From Limnoperna fortunei (taxonomy: Eukaryota; Mollusca; Bivalvia; Mytilida; Modiolidae): a stretch of 64,000 nucleotides of DNA. The notes under the pieces are model-generated. The model searched no databases and was not told where the DNA came from. It saw only the letters and a program-made list of their open reading frames with translations. A program made the position numbers and the translations under genes. Location of the stretch: positions 47,135,644 to 47,199,643 of the forward strand of contig OX104113.1 in assembly GCA_944474755.1 (NCBI GenBank). The letters run 5' to 3'. Shown here in pieces: positions 54,075-64,000 of the stretch (position 1 is the first letter of the stretch; every line of letters begins with the position of its first letter).

Positions 54075-56073
54075 TTTTTAGCTCACCTGACCCGAAGGGT
54101 CATGTGAGCTATTGCCATCACTTGGCGTCCGTTGTCGTCGATGTCGTTGTCGTCGTCGTCGTTAACTTTTCTTTAAAAATCTTCTCCTCCAAAACCACTG
54201 AAGGGATAGCTTTGAAACTTTGCACACATCATCAGTAAAATGTCCTCTGCCAAGTTTGCACGAATCATGGCCTCAGACCAACCAACATGGCCGCCATGGC
54301 TAAAAATAGAGCAGGGGGGTCAAAATACAGTTTTTGGCTTATAGTTCAAAAAGTATAACAGATACAGGAAAACCAAAGAGACTTTCCTGCTTCAGCATCA
54401 AAAGCTCTACAAAACACTCCATTGGGTCAAAGTTGTATGACGACTCCTTGTAGGAGTTATTGCCCTTTAATTGTCGAAATTGATGATTTTTGCCATTTTT
54501 GCCTCAAAATCGTGAAAATTATTAGAACTAGAGAAAAATCAAGCATTGCTTAATTGTTCTGCTCTATGAGGGCTACAAAATTGGCTTTAGAGTCAAGATT
54601 GTCTGATTGACCGTTTAAGAGTTATTCCCCTTGAACTGTTTATTTTAATCAGTTTTAATTGATTTTTAAAAATTTTCTCCTCTGAAATCACTGAAAGTAC
54701 TGCTTTGAAACTTTGTACACATCATCCGTCAAATGTCCTCAACCAAGTTTGCACAAACCATGGCCGCAGATTAACCAACGTGGCCACCATGGCTTAAAAA
54801 AGAACGGGGGGGGGGGGGTGTCAAAATACAATTTTTGGCTTATAGTTAAAAAAAAGTAAAACAGATACAGGAAAACTGAAGAGACATGCCTTCATCGGCA
54901 TCAAAAGCTCTACGAAACACTCCATTGGGTCAAAGTTGTATGATGACCCCTTTATAGGAGTTATTGCCCTTTAATTGTCGAAATTGATTATTTTTGCCAT
55001 TTTTGCCTCAAAATCTTGAAAATTATTAGAAGTAGAGAAAAAGTTAGCATTGCTTAATTGTTCTGCTCTATAAGGGCTACAAAAGTGACTTTTGGGTTAA
55101 GATTGTCTGATGAACCGTTTAAGAGTTATTCCCCTTGAACTGTTTTTTTTAATCGGTTTTAATTGATTTTTTTTTAAAATCTTCTCCTCTGAAACCACTG
55201 AAAGTACTGCTTTGAAACTTTGTACACATCATCCATCAAATGTCCTCAACCAAGTTTGCACCAACCATGGCTGCAGATTAACCAACATGGCCGCAATGGC
55301 TAAAAATAGAATGGAAAAAAAGGGGGGGGGGGGTAAAATACAGTTTTTGGCTTATAGTTCAAAAAGTGTAACAGATACAGGAAAACTGAAGAGACATGCC
55401 TTCATCTGCATCAAAAGCTCTACGAAACACTCCTTTGGGTTGAAGTTGTATGAGGACTCCTTATAGGATTTATTGCCCTTTAATTGTCAAAATTGATTAT
55501 TTTTGACATTTTTGCCTCAAAATCTTGAAAAATATTAGAACTAGAGAAAAAGTTAGCATTGTTTAATTGTTCTGCTCTATGAGGGCTACAAAAATGACTT
55601 AGGGTAAAGATTGTCTGATGAACCGTTTAGGAATTATTCTCCTTGAACATTTTTTAAATAAATTTTACTTGATTTTAAAAAATCTTCTCCTCTTTAACCC
55701 ATTAAAGGACTGCTTTGAAACATTGCACACATCATCTTTAGGACGTCCTCTACCAATATTGTGCAAATCATGACACCTGACTACCAACATAGCTACGTTT
55801 GCTTGAAATAGAAAATGGTGGGGGGGGGGTCAAGAGAGTTTTCGACTGATAGTTAAAAAAGTATAACAGGTACAGCAAATTTGAAGTGAACATCCCTTCT
55901 CCCTCTAATCATCAAAAGCTCCTCATAGGAATTATTTCCCTTAAAAGTTCAAAATTAATGACTTTTGCAGAAGTGTTGGGCAATTCCATATAGCAAATAA
56001 AAGCTGGATAAAAAAGGGTTGTTTGGTTTCAGGTTCAAGTGAGCGATACAGGCTCCTGGGAGCCTCTTGTTTT
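54075..56073 (+). mobile_element. Hairpin-ended tandem-core element, copy 6 (about 500-base units)
   Basis: The 5' end is TTTTTAGCTCACCTGACCCG with hairpin partner GGGTCATGTGAGCT, then a (GTC)n tract. Units begin with ATCTTCTCCTC, marked by TTTGAAAC near 54211, 54704, 55211 and 55714 (spacing 493, 507, 503). Each unit contains GGAGTTATTGCCCTTTAATT and a poly-G run. The 3' end is AAGTGAGCGATACAGGCTCC with GGCTCCTGGGAGCC. Confidence 0.85.
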
Positions 56074-56099
56074 ATCAATATCTCAAACATTGTAATAGC

Positions 56100-56500
56100 T
56101 TAAAATCAGTTTCCACAATTGATCATCAACAAATTGACTACTAATTCCAGTCCAGAGATGAGTAATTACTTGCTGTTGGAGTTATTACCCTTAAATTAAA
56201 ATTGTTGGTATAAGATATAAAAGAGCCAGATTTACATTGAATATTGCAAAAATGATCAACAAGACAATACCTGCAAATCACTTGTTGGTCCAAAATTGTC
56301 TCATCACTCCTTATAGGAGTTATTGCCCTTTTTGACAATTTTTTTTTTTTTCAAATGATTTCTTTCCCGGTAACGTTAAACAGCAAAAAATCAGAACAAG
56401 GCCTACAAAAAGTTTAATTGTCTGAAAAATATCCCATAACTCCTTTATATAAGAGTAATAATGACAATTTTTGATGAAATGTGTGCCTTAAATGATACAA
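56100..56500 (+). repeat. Isolated core-unit sequence related to copy 6
   Basis: TTGGAGTTATTACCCTTAAA and CCTTATAGGAGTTATTGCCC recur here without the hairpin ends. Probably a decayed copy of the same family. Confidence 0.55.
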
Positions 56501-56544
56501 CAGCTTGTGAGAAACTGTAGAATTCAAACATTTTCTTGTTCACG

Positions 56545-56612
56545 TCCTGAATAAAGCTGAAATATTGCTTGCTGGACGTTAAACGCCAATCAACCAACCA
56601 TACATTTTCAGC
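56545..56612 (+). mobile_element. SINE tail, type S1
   Basis: TCCTGAATAAAGCTGAAATA, then GCTGGACGTTAAACGCCAAT and CAACCAACC. Confidence 0.65.
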
Positions 56613-56699
56613 AAAACAGTTCCTACAAATCACTTATTTCATCTAAAATTGTCAGATGACTGTTGGAGTTGTGGCCCTTTAATGAAAATAGGTGAGACA

Positions 56700-56908
56700 T
56701 TTGTTGTTTGTTTGACTGATGTTTAACGCCACTTTCAGCTATATGATGGAGCAATCCCCCGACCTTTGGTAGGAAAACTGGCAATCCTTGTCAATTCAAA
56801 TTGGAGTCGAGTATACCCTGCCGCAGTGAGACTCACTCGAACCCGCGACTCATTGTTGACAAGCAGGCGATACTAGTAGACTAAATATCTCAGCCACCGA
56901 GGCCCCGC
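56700..56908 (-). mobile_element. SINE, type S2, minus strand
   Basis: Reverse complement of the S2 layout: head GCGGGGCCTCGGTGGCTGAG near 56905, a B box with GCGGGTTCGAGTGAG near 56850, and a tail ending near 56710 with AACAAAC words. The A-box end is diverged. Confidence 0.75.
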
Positions 56909-58120
56909 AATTCAGTTCTATAACAGCTTAATAATATGTAGTTCTCATCCCTTAAAGACTTGCATCAATTGTTGGAACAAAATCGAAATATACTCAGGCC
57001 TAATCCAAAGAACACAATGTATACAAGAAAACTCGTTGACACGCAAAAAATAACAAACAACACGAACCCCTTTTTTCAGAGTTTTATCATATGTTCCGGA
57101 AGGGTGAAACTTGTTATGTAACTTACGGCTAAAAAATGGTACGAGATCACAAACCATCAGTGTGACAGATAAGCTCTTACTATTAACAAATTTTCCCGGC
57201 TTTTCCATATCCTATTACTCAATGGAACCTTTTACCTGCCACAGTTGTGAATTCTCCCACGTCTTAAGAGGTAGATCACTTATATTGTTTCTCCGCTGAA
57301 CTAGTTTTTTGCTTCATCTGCTGTACATATTTTTAATCATTAGATTCGTTCGTTCACGTTGTTATTTCATTTAGTAGTCTCATTCTTAATGTGATTTGTT
57401 TATTTGTTTAATGTTTACCAAAACTCTCTAAAGAAAACCATGACACTGGTATAAAGTCCGTTGTTCAAACTCACAGAGCTGCCAAGTGTGTCCCTAGGTG
57501 GAGAAGGGGATGCCAACTTGTCGTTATTTGTCAGATTGTTGTACAGAAAGACCATGTTGCATACAGTGGGTTTTCTTTATAAGTTATTATTCATCGATGT
57601 CGCTATTATTTTTAGAAGCTATACATCCATAAAACATCTCAGAATTGTATGTTAATAAAGGAAGAGCATAGGAATCAACAAATTCAAAACAAAAAATTCC
57701 TCCCCAAACTTAGTGGTTAGACGGGAACTTTGTACAGTACCCATAGATAACAACCAATGTATTTTTTTTCACGATTAATCCACTCCTGAAAGAAGCGTTT
57801 CACTGAAATATTAGACACGGAAAGAAACCACTCATGGTTTACTTGTTTATAAGATAAAAAACTAAAATTTTGATATAAGACGTGATTGTAAAGATTTAAC
57901 AGACACAATTAGCACAATTAACGAAAGCTGAAAGAATCGGTATAGAGTATCACACTAATTTAGTTGAATCTAAAATAATCCACTTAAAAGAGAACAGAAA
58001 AAATGTCTGTAAAAATTTATAAATTTGATTATGAAGAGTTTTACTTGACCAGCCCAAATAAGGAAACTAGAAATACGTACTTTATAAAATTAATTTAGGA
58101 CCAGGGATGACATATGTTTC
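56909..58120. other. Intergenic, nothing recognised
   Basis: AT-rich sequence with short ORFs on both strands. None has a family signature or plausible splice context. Confidence 0.5.
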
Positions 58121-58439
58121 AAGCCTGGTAAACTACCGGAACAACACCACATTCATTCAAGCGAAGTTTTCCCGACTGACTACACCGTGTATCGAAAGAC
58201 CAAAACTCTTTTGGTGGTGTCTTCGTCAAAACAACTTAACATCATCAGAATGGAGTTAAAATAAAGCTCCCCAAAATAAAGACCCGTATGTTGGTAGCTT
58301 CTACATGCCACATCGTAACAAAAAATATATTGATGAGTTGAAAAATCTATAGACAAACTCTCTTCATCGCCCAGTAGTAAACAACCATTATTGCTGGAGA
58401 CTTCAACGAGAGGGGCAAGACCTTTTCTGCTGTATGTTT

Positions 58440-58762
58440 TGGACATTTTAACAGGTGCGTTTACTGTTTTTTTATTGTAAAGCAACTGCTAACTGTTTTT
58501 CAACCATTAGCTGTTATCTGTTCTAAATAACTGACAGTGTTGTTAACTGGTATAATGAAAAAACAAACCCTGTTTGCTGTTAATAGTGTTGGCCTTCGAT
58601 GAGATTCTGCTGTTATCTGTTTTTTTCTATTTTTTAAACTCACTGTTTTCAGTTTTTTCATGAAAATTGCTGTTATCTGTTATCATTTTTTTAATTTACT
58701 GTTATCTGTTTTGGAGAAAAATAAAAACGTGTTAACCGTTTAATGGACCCCCCCCCCCCCCC
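58440..58762. repeat. Insertion with GCTGTTATCTGTT repeats ending in poly-C
   Basis: The word GCTGTTATCTGTT or a close variant occurs about five times in 320 bases. The block ends TTTAATGGA followed by about sixteen C residues. It interrupts the LINE endonuclease. Confidence 0.65.
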
Positions 58763-59111
58763 GCTTCTAGCCCTCTCTTCAACTGCTCAAACATCCACTG
58801 GGACAACTTGTACGTACCACCTACAGCCCAGAACGACAAATACAACTAAATCTTGCAGACATAATGTCGAAAAACTATACACAAATCCATAATGAACCTA
58901 CTCTGCAACAAAACATGCTCGATCTCGTATTTGTCAAAAATCCATCTTGAACATGTTTAATCAAATCATCCATCAGTATACCAGGACTATCTGACCACGA
59001 GACGATAGTTACAGACATCGACATCAAACCAGCATATAATAAACAAGAAAGACGTAAAATATATAAATTCACAAAAGCACATTTGAATCAGCTTAAACAG
59101 CCTGAAATATA

Positions 59112-59229
59112 TAATCTAATTAAAATTAAATCATTCACTTGCTCCCCCTTTTTGCTATGGTCGCTTATAACGCAGCGACCAATAACAAAAAAGGGGAGCA
59201 AGTGAAAGATTTAATTTTAATTAGATTAA
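59112..59229. mobile_element. Palindromic MITE, copy 3, inside the LINE
   Basis: The left arm TAATCTAATTAAAATTAAAT, then CACTTGCTCCCCCTTTTT, is mirrored exactly on the right, with a loop GTCGCTTATAACGCAGCGAC. LINE coding sequence stops before it (LKQPEIYN), and related LINE sequence continues after it. Confidence 0.88.
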
Positions 59230-60924
59230 TAAAATATCAGCTGATATAATATTGACGTTTTGACGTAGGTAAAAACATAAATGATGCATTGGACACTAAA
59301 ACTCGGAATTAACAGTATGGACAACAACATCCCTAGCTTACTCTCCAAATCAAGACCCAAAACACCATGGATCAACCATCATATGAGGAAAATGTTGCGC
59401 AAAAAGAAACGCCTATATAAGCAGGCAAAGAAAAATAATAATTGTGCGATTTTCCAATTCTCTATTAACTGTGACACGCTTCCCAACGACTGGCTACATG
59501 AAAATATCTCGAGTGTCTTCACAAATGGGGACAAACATCTCCCGGAGAACTATAGACCGATTTCAATAACCTGTGTATCGTGTATATAACTTGAACACAT
59601 TATCTGCAGACACTTATTTGAACATGTTGAACGTAAGAACATCCTCACATCACTTGATCATTGATTAAGATCCACTACTCTTGTGCATCAACTTACAGTA
59701 CCGTGGACGATGTGATCAAAGCCATGATCAACATATCCAATTAGATTGTGCTATCTTGGACTTGGACTCTAAGGCATTCGACACCGTGCCTCATAGTAAA
59801 TTACTACACAAACTAAAAATATTTGGCAGTAATTGAAACATACACAAATGGCTGGAAAACTTCCTAACACGGAAAATGTGAGTTGTACTGGACGGCGTAT
59901 CGAATGCAGACGCCTGGGTAGAGTCCGGTGTGCCACAAAAACCGTTCCGAGTCCAACTACTTTTCTTTTGCCATATAAACGACTTTCCAGACTGCGTCAG
60001 ATCCCAAACCAGGATATTCGCTGATGATTGTCTCTTGTACCGCAAGATCAACACTCAGAAAGATCATGACATACTCAGGACCTGAAAAACATTGAAACAT
60101 GGGCACTAAATTCGGGAATAAAATTCAACTCTAAAAAATGTTATATACTTTGTGTTCATTATAAAAGCAGACATTTTTATAATTTAGATTATACCTTGAA
60201 AACACCCTGAAACCCCATGTGAACACTAACTCCTACTTGGGTATCACCATCTCTGACGTTTTGAAGTGGGGAACGCATATAAGCAACATCTTCAAAAAGG
60301 CAAACTGAACCATGGGATTCGTAAGACGTAATCTAAGAATATGCCCCCAATCTTTAGTTGCCACACTGCCTATATCTCGATGATACGTACTATCTTAGAA
60401 TATGATTGTGCCATATGGGACCTCTATTACCAACTGACATCAATACTCTTGATAGAATCCAACATCGGGTTGCGAAGTTCATAACAGGAGACTATCGTTC
60501 CATCTCTCCAGGATGTGTAACTAATATGCTAAAAGACCTCCATCTTGAAAATCTTTCTTACAGAAGGAAATATATCTGTCTTCCCCGGTGGGGTTGGGGT
60601 TGGGGGGGGGGGGGGGCTGGTTCCAGCAACCCCTCGAAAAAAATTATCTGACCGCTAAGAAACAAGCACGGGGGGTCACTAAGGATACTTTTAGGTACAG
60701 GTTTGCGGACGGACATTTGAAAACCCACCCTATTCATATATTTTCGGACACTATAAAGCATTACCTAATCATATATTGAATGATTAAATCAGACCTATTC
60801 ATATATTTATTACTGCACATCCCCATTGACAAAATAGTACGTTTACGTCTACCAAAATGATAAGTTGATGTTAATGGAACACATTGTTTGTAAAATCACA
60901 TAGGCTCAACATGCTTAAGATGAG

Positions 60925-61125
60925 AATTGAGGCATGGAATATATTTAGTTCTATAACATAAAACCTCCCATTTCACGTTTATATTATCATTTTTATCTGA
61001 CTTTTACATTTTTTTTTATTATTTGAAATTTGACTAAAAACATAAAATATCAATATCCGATAAAAATGTTGAAAATAAGCATGAAATGAGAGGTTTTATT
61101 AATGGAACTAGGAATATATTTAGAT
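60925..61125. repeat. Inverted repeat, about 45-base core arms
   Basis: AAAACCTCCCATTTCACG and ATCATTTTTATC are mirrored by GATAAAAATG and CATGAAATGAGAGGTTTT. Outer words (GGAATATATTTAG / CTAAATATATTCC) also match. Confidence 0.65.
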
Positions 61126-62110
61126 AATTTACAACTACCCAATGATATATTTTTCAATGAAAAAAGCTACCTATTCATATATTTTGGAGAGCTAAAAAAG
61201 TGACTCAATCAGAAAAAATGTGGACACGTTGGTGAAATATACATTCATGATTGTAATTTTATTAAGGTGATTTTCTTCTTATTTATCAATTTTACATTAT
61301 TCGTGCGTGGTTAACATGAATCTATTATTTATTTTCGGGAAAATTTAGATTGTAAGTACTCGGACTATGTATTACGACCGTTACAGTTTATCTTTTTGAT
61401 TTTATTTTATGGTTTATGGGTTTTATGCTATACTTTAAAATGTCTGCGCCCTTGCCGGCTCAGAGCCTTTGGTTTTGTTTTGGTTTGGTTTAATTACGTA
61501 CAAGTAAATATAATCGCTATAAGAAAAAAACTGTTTCACTAGTTCCAAAAAGGAGTGACTTGTCTATGTTTAAAATAGTATTCACCTTCTTGACACTTAA
61601 GTACGCAGTAACCAGTGTGTTCTGTGCCTGTACATGTGGAGTGTGGTGACCTTCGTGTGTTCAATGAAATGTCAAATGATGCAATTATCTTTGTTTCCTT
61701 GATTTTTATTTACACAAAATTGAGTAAAAGCTTAAAATTAAAATAGTTAAGAATAGTGTTTTGTTCGGTAGCACAGTCTGTGCAATAAGAATTTATGAGT
61801 AAAGGCCATTTGGGCCTACAACATGAAGGCTCAAAAAATTTATTGTGAAATTTGATAAAAAGCAAATAAAGTTATTATTCTTTATTTTTATTAAAAACAG
61901 TGTCCAGCACGAAAATACACAAATTTATATAAAGAAAGCATCGATTAAATGGTCAATTAATAAAAATGGTTTATCGATTGCACAACACAACTCTGGCGTT
62001 TTTCATGTTAAAGTTATTAGGTCCGAGTGAGTAATTATAAATAACACGCCACTCGGACGTTCTTTTTGTTGATGTTTTGAGGCCTGAATCGGGTTTTACA
62101 CGCGTCGGGC
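61126..62110. other. Intergenic, nothing recognised
   Basis: AT-rich sequence with no repeat or coding signal that I can support. Confidence 0.45.
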
Positions 62111-62993
62111 GTGTGGCTTATTTCGCACACTGGTAGCAGGTCGTTCCGGCCCCAGACAATTAATCCGTCCCCTAGTCGATTCGTCCAATATTTCTTGGTC
62201 GATCCGTCCCCAGTAAATAATTATAATTCTAATATGACGTCCTTCAAACGCTTTGGAACACACCTCTATTTAAATATTCAACAAAATACGGCTGTTCCAG
62301 CCATTTCAAAACCCCCGTGTGTTGATGTTTTTGCTGTAAAATTTATTTTATTTTGTACCTTTGTAAGAAAATCCAATAGATAACACGTTTTCACGATATC
62401 AATTCCTTTTTCTATTCTATGCCTTTATTGTTTACATGTTACAAGTCTTCCTTGACTTTAGCTACGTTGTGTATTCAAGGGACGTTGCGTTGTTTACAAT
62501 GACGTTCAATGCAAACCGCGAGACTTTTCCCGCCCCCACCACAAACGAATTTACCGTTACGTATCAAAATGAAAACGCAACCGAATTTCAAAATGTTGAA
62601 TAATTGTGGAAAATAACTGTCGATTTAAATTTGCACCATTGTGGATCTAAAACAGGAGCATAAGATCGACCAAATGCGGTAAGCGGTTTTGATTTCTCAC
62701 ACAAACACAGCAACACATGAACAATCCCAGACACCCCACACTGCGACTGATGTAATGAAGCATTTAATTTTGTCGTTCTTTGTTTTGATTGTTAAATTTT
62801 ATTTTAAATGGTAATACATATGTTTGTTTGTTTTTAATTTATATTTCTTCGTTTTTTCTGCTAAGTTTTACACAAGAAATATAATAATTTCGAAACAAGG
62901 GAGGTTCTCGGAAATTGGAACAGCCAAATTAAACCTTTACGTAGGTTGTCGCGAAATGTAAAATTTCTGTATTTTCATATCAGAATCGAAATT

Positions 62994-63146
62994 ATTCATG
63001 GCTGCCCCAATTTTATGGATTATTTAAATATGGGTAAGCATTATATTCATGATATTTTACCATTCGCTAACGCTCATGGCAAAATATTTATGAATATAAT
63101 GCCTACCCATATTTAAATAATCCATAAAATTGGGGCAGCCATGAAT
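62994..63146. repeat. Long near-perfect hairpin, about 70-base arms
   Basis: ATTCATGGCTGCCCCAATTT and ATGGATTATTTAAATATGGG are mirrored by CCCATATTTAAATAATCCAT and AAATTGGGGCAGCCATGAAT, with a loop around TCGCTAACGCTC. The arms are almost identical, implying a young insertion or recent gene conversion. Confidence 0.85.
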
Positions 63147-63398
63147 TAGTTCTTAAGTATAGTACTATATTTAATTTTATTTTAACTGTTTTAAGTGGAA
63201 AAAGATTTACTCTGCTTCCAAACTGACTTTAACTTCAAAGGTTACAAAAAATACGACAATTTATTGATGCTGTACATCAAAAATTTTAAAGAAAACATTC
63301 AGTGAGCTCAAAGAATTTCTCAAAAAAGAAAATATTAATTGGGACTCCAAATCGTTGGATATATTAAATGGTTTGCAACATTTATGTTCATTCTGAAA

Positions 63399-63701
63399 AT
63401 GGAGTATCCATGCCAGTTTTGTTCTAGTGAGGTTACACCACGGGTTACGGGTCGACAGCAAGCCATTGGGTGTGACATTTGTCACAAGTGGCAACATAGG
63501 ACTTGCAACACGGGAATTTCCCAGTTTATTTGTGAATGTTCCGAGCCAGTTGACTTAGATGACCTCAATGAGCCTGAGCCAGAGCCACAAGTAGACACAG
63601 TACCTGAGCCAGAACTAGAAAATTCGCATGCATACTTGGCAATCAAAATAGTGAATTCCTGTGTACTACCATACTTTATTTTTATTTTACCGACTTTTTG
63701 A
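63399..63701 (+). CDS. Small ORF with truncated PHD-like zinc finger
   Basis: From the ATG at 63399 there are 100 codons. Residues 5-40 have CQFC, a 16-residue spacer, CDIC, four residues, H, two residues, C (in CDICHKWQHRTCNTGIS). This is the C4HC part of a PHD finger. A CEC follows too soon to be a normal last pair (FICECSE). An acidic EPEPEPQVDTVPEPELE stretch is next. Such fingers with WQHR.C.TGIS are common in bivalve transposon-related proteins. The ORF lies between inverted arms and may be the element's own remnant. It has no demonstrated function. Confidence 0.5.
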   Translation: MEYPCQFCSSEVTPRVTGRQQAIGCDICHKWQHRTCNTGISQFICECSEPVDLDDLNEPEPEPQVDTVPEPELENSHAYLAIKIVNSCVLPYFIFILPTF

Positions 63702-63850
63702 TTCATTTTCCCTACCTTTAGTTTTACTGGGGTCGGATCGACCTGGGGACCGAACGACCAGGGGACGAATCGACCTGGGACGTATCGACTTGGGTTCGGA
63801 TTGACTAGGGGACGGATTGGTTTGGGGGCGGATCGTCTAGAAATCGTTTT

Positions 63851-64000
63851 ATTCGGGAAAATAACTGGCTGTTGTAAATTGTTATCTTTCAACTCGGGTC
63901 TCCTCTGGCAAAAGACGACCAGGTTTTCAACGTCTTTGACTACTGTATTATGTTCTCGAACAGATCCCAAACTCTTGCTTATGAGATTTCTGGAGAATGA
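63851..64000. other. Right window edge, nothing recognised
   Basis: Short unique sequence after the foldback arm. A minus-strand ORF spanning 63970-63482 runs through it, but its sequence is largely the translated minisatellite. Confidence 0.4.

Larger units (their letters stand above)
58150..60600 (+). pseudogene. Decayed LINE (endonuclease and reverse transcriptase), Jockey/CR1-like
   Basis: The endonuclease part at 58150-58435 reads YTVYRKDQNSFGGVFVK, VGSFYMPHRNKKYIDEL and AGDFNERG in shifting frames. At 58770-59110 it continues HWDNLYVPPTAQND, LDLVFVKNPS and ISIPGLSDHETIVTD. Downstream are KTPWINHHMRKMLRKKKRLY (about 59350), LPENYRPISITCV (59540), DSKAFDTVPHSKLLHKL (59770), GVPQKTVPSPTTF (59930), DFPDCVRSQTRIFADDCLLY (59980-60040) and NSYLGITISDVLKWGTHI (60230). 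The FADD catalytic motif survives, but stops, frameshifts and a deletion are many. Two later insertions lie inside (58440-58762 and the MITE at 59112-59229). Confidence 0.8.
62130..63850. mobile_element. Foldback element with GTCGATTCGTCCCC arms, carrying a zinc-finger ORF
   Basis: The left arm (about 62138-62215) reads AATCCGTCCCCTAGTCGATT and GGTCGATCCGTCCCCAGTAA. The right arm (63723-63850) is the reverse complement, opening TTACTGGGGTCGGATCGACC and continuing with about seven degenerate units of about 15-17 bases. The interior holds the block shared with 34.5 kb, a long perfect-looking hairpin and a zinc-finger ORF. Confidence 0.65.

Noticed and set aside
63482..63970. 162-codon minus-strand ORF
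   Set aside because: It is mainly the antisense of the zinc-finger ORF plus translated minisatellite units; no domain was recognised.

Overview
The window is eukaryotic, AT-rich and intron-rich, and looks like a bivalve mollusc. The evidence is the invertebrate-type gene structures and the repeats: tRNA-derived SINEs whose tails match the bivalve type, and abundant hairpin-ended elements with (GTC)n tracts. The species cannot be named from the sequence alone. Almost none of the true coding sequence appears as long ORFs. It is split into short exons that I rebuilt from splice sites, reading phase and protein family signatures.

Three genes are supported. (1) A Jagged/Serrate-type Notch ligand runs on the + strand from 921 to 19475. 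Eighteen exons cover the end of EGF1 through EGF16, the cysteine-rich region, the membrane segment and the cytoplasmic tail with its stop codon. The signal peptide, MNNL and DSL parts lie upstream of the window. (2) ARV1, an ER lipid-homeostasis protein, runs on the - strand from 43372 to 22880. Six exons give a complete 232-residue protein, converging on the Jagged gene. (3) POP7/RPP20, a subunit of RNase P and RNase MRP, runs on the + strand with its main exon at 46037-46451. A very short first exon is proposed at 44765-44775 behind a CCAAT/CRE-like promoter, in head-to-head orientation with ARV1.

The rest is dominated by mobile elements, in introns and across the gene-poor right side (46.5-64 kb). 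These include: several copies of a hairpin-ended element with long tandem core repeats, possibly Helentron/HINE-like; several unrelated foldback elements with long inverted arms, often made of short repeats; a 4.3 kb foldback element with a 5-bp target duplication beside POP7; a 0.12 kb palindromic MITE in three copies; a MULE-type MITE with a 9-10 bp target duplication inserted in a LINE ORF1; decayed LINEs at 26.1-27.8 kb (-) and 58.1-60.6 kb (+); a Penelope-like reverse transcriptase pseudogene at 47.8-48.6 kb; and several SINEs.

The three genes have unrelated jobs (cell-cell signalling, ER sterol/GPI homeostasis, tRNA/rRNA processing). Their proximity is ordinary eukaryotic gene order, not an operon. 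The most unusual material is the variety of foldback and minisatellite-armed elements and their nesting.
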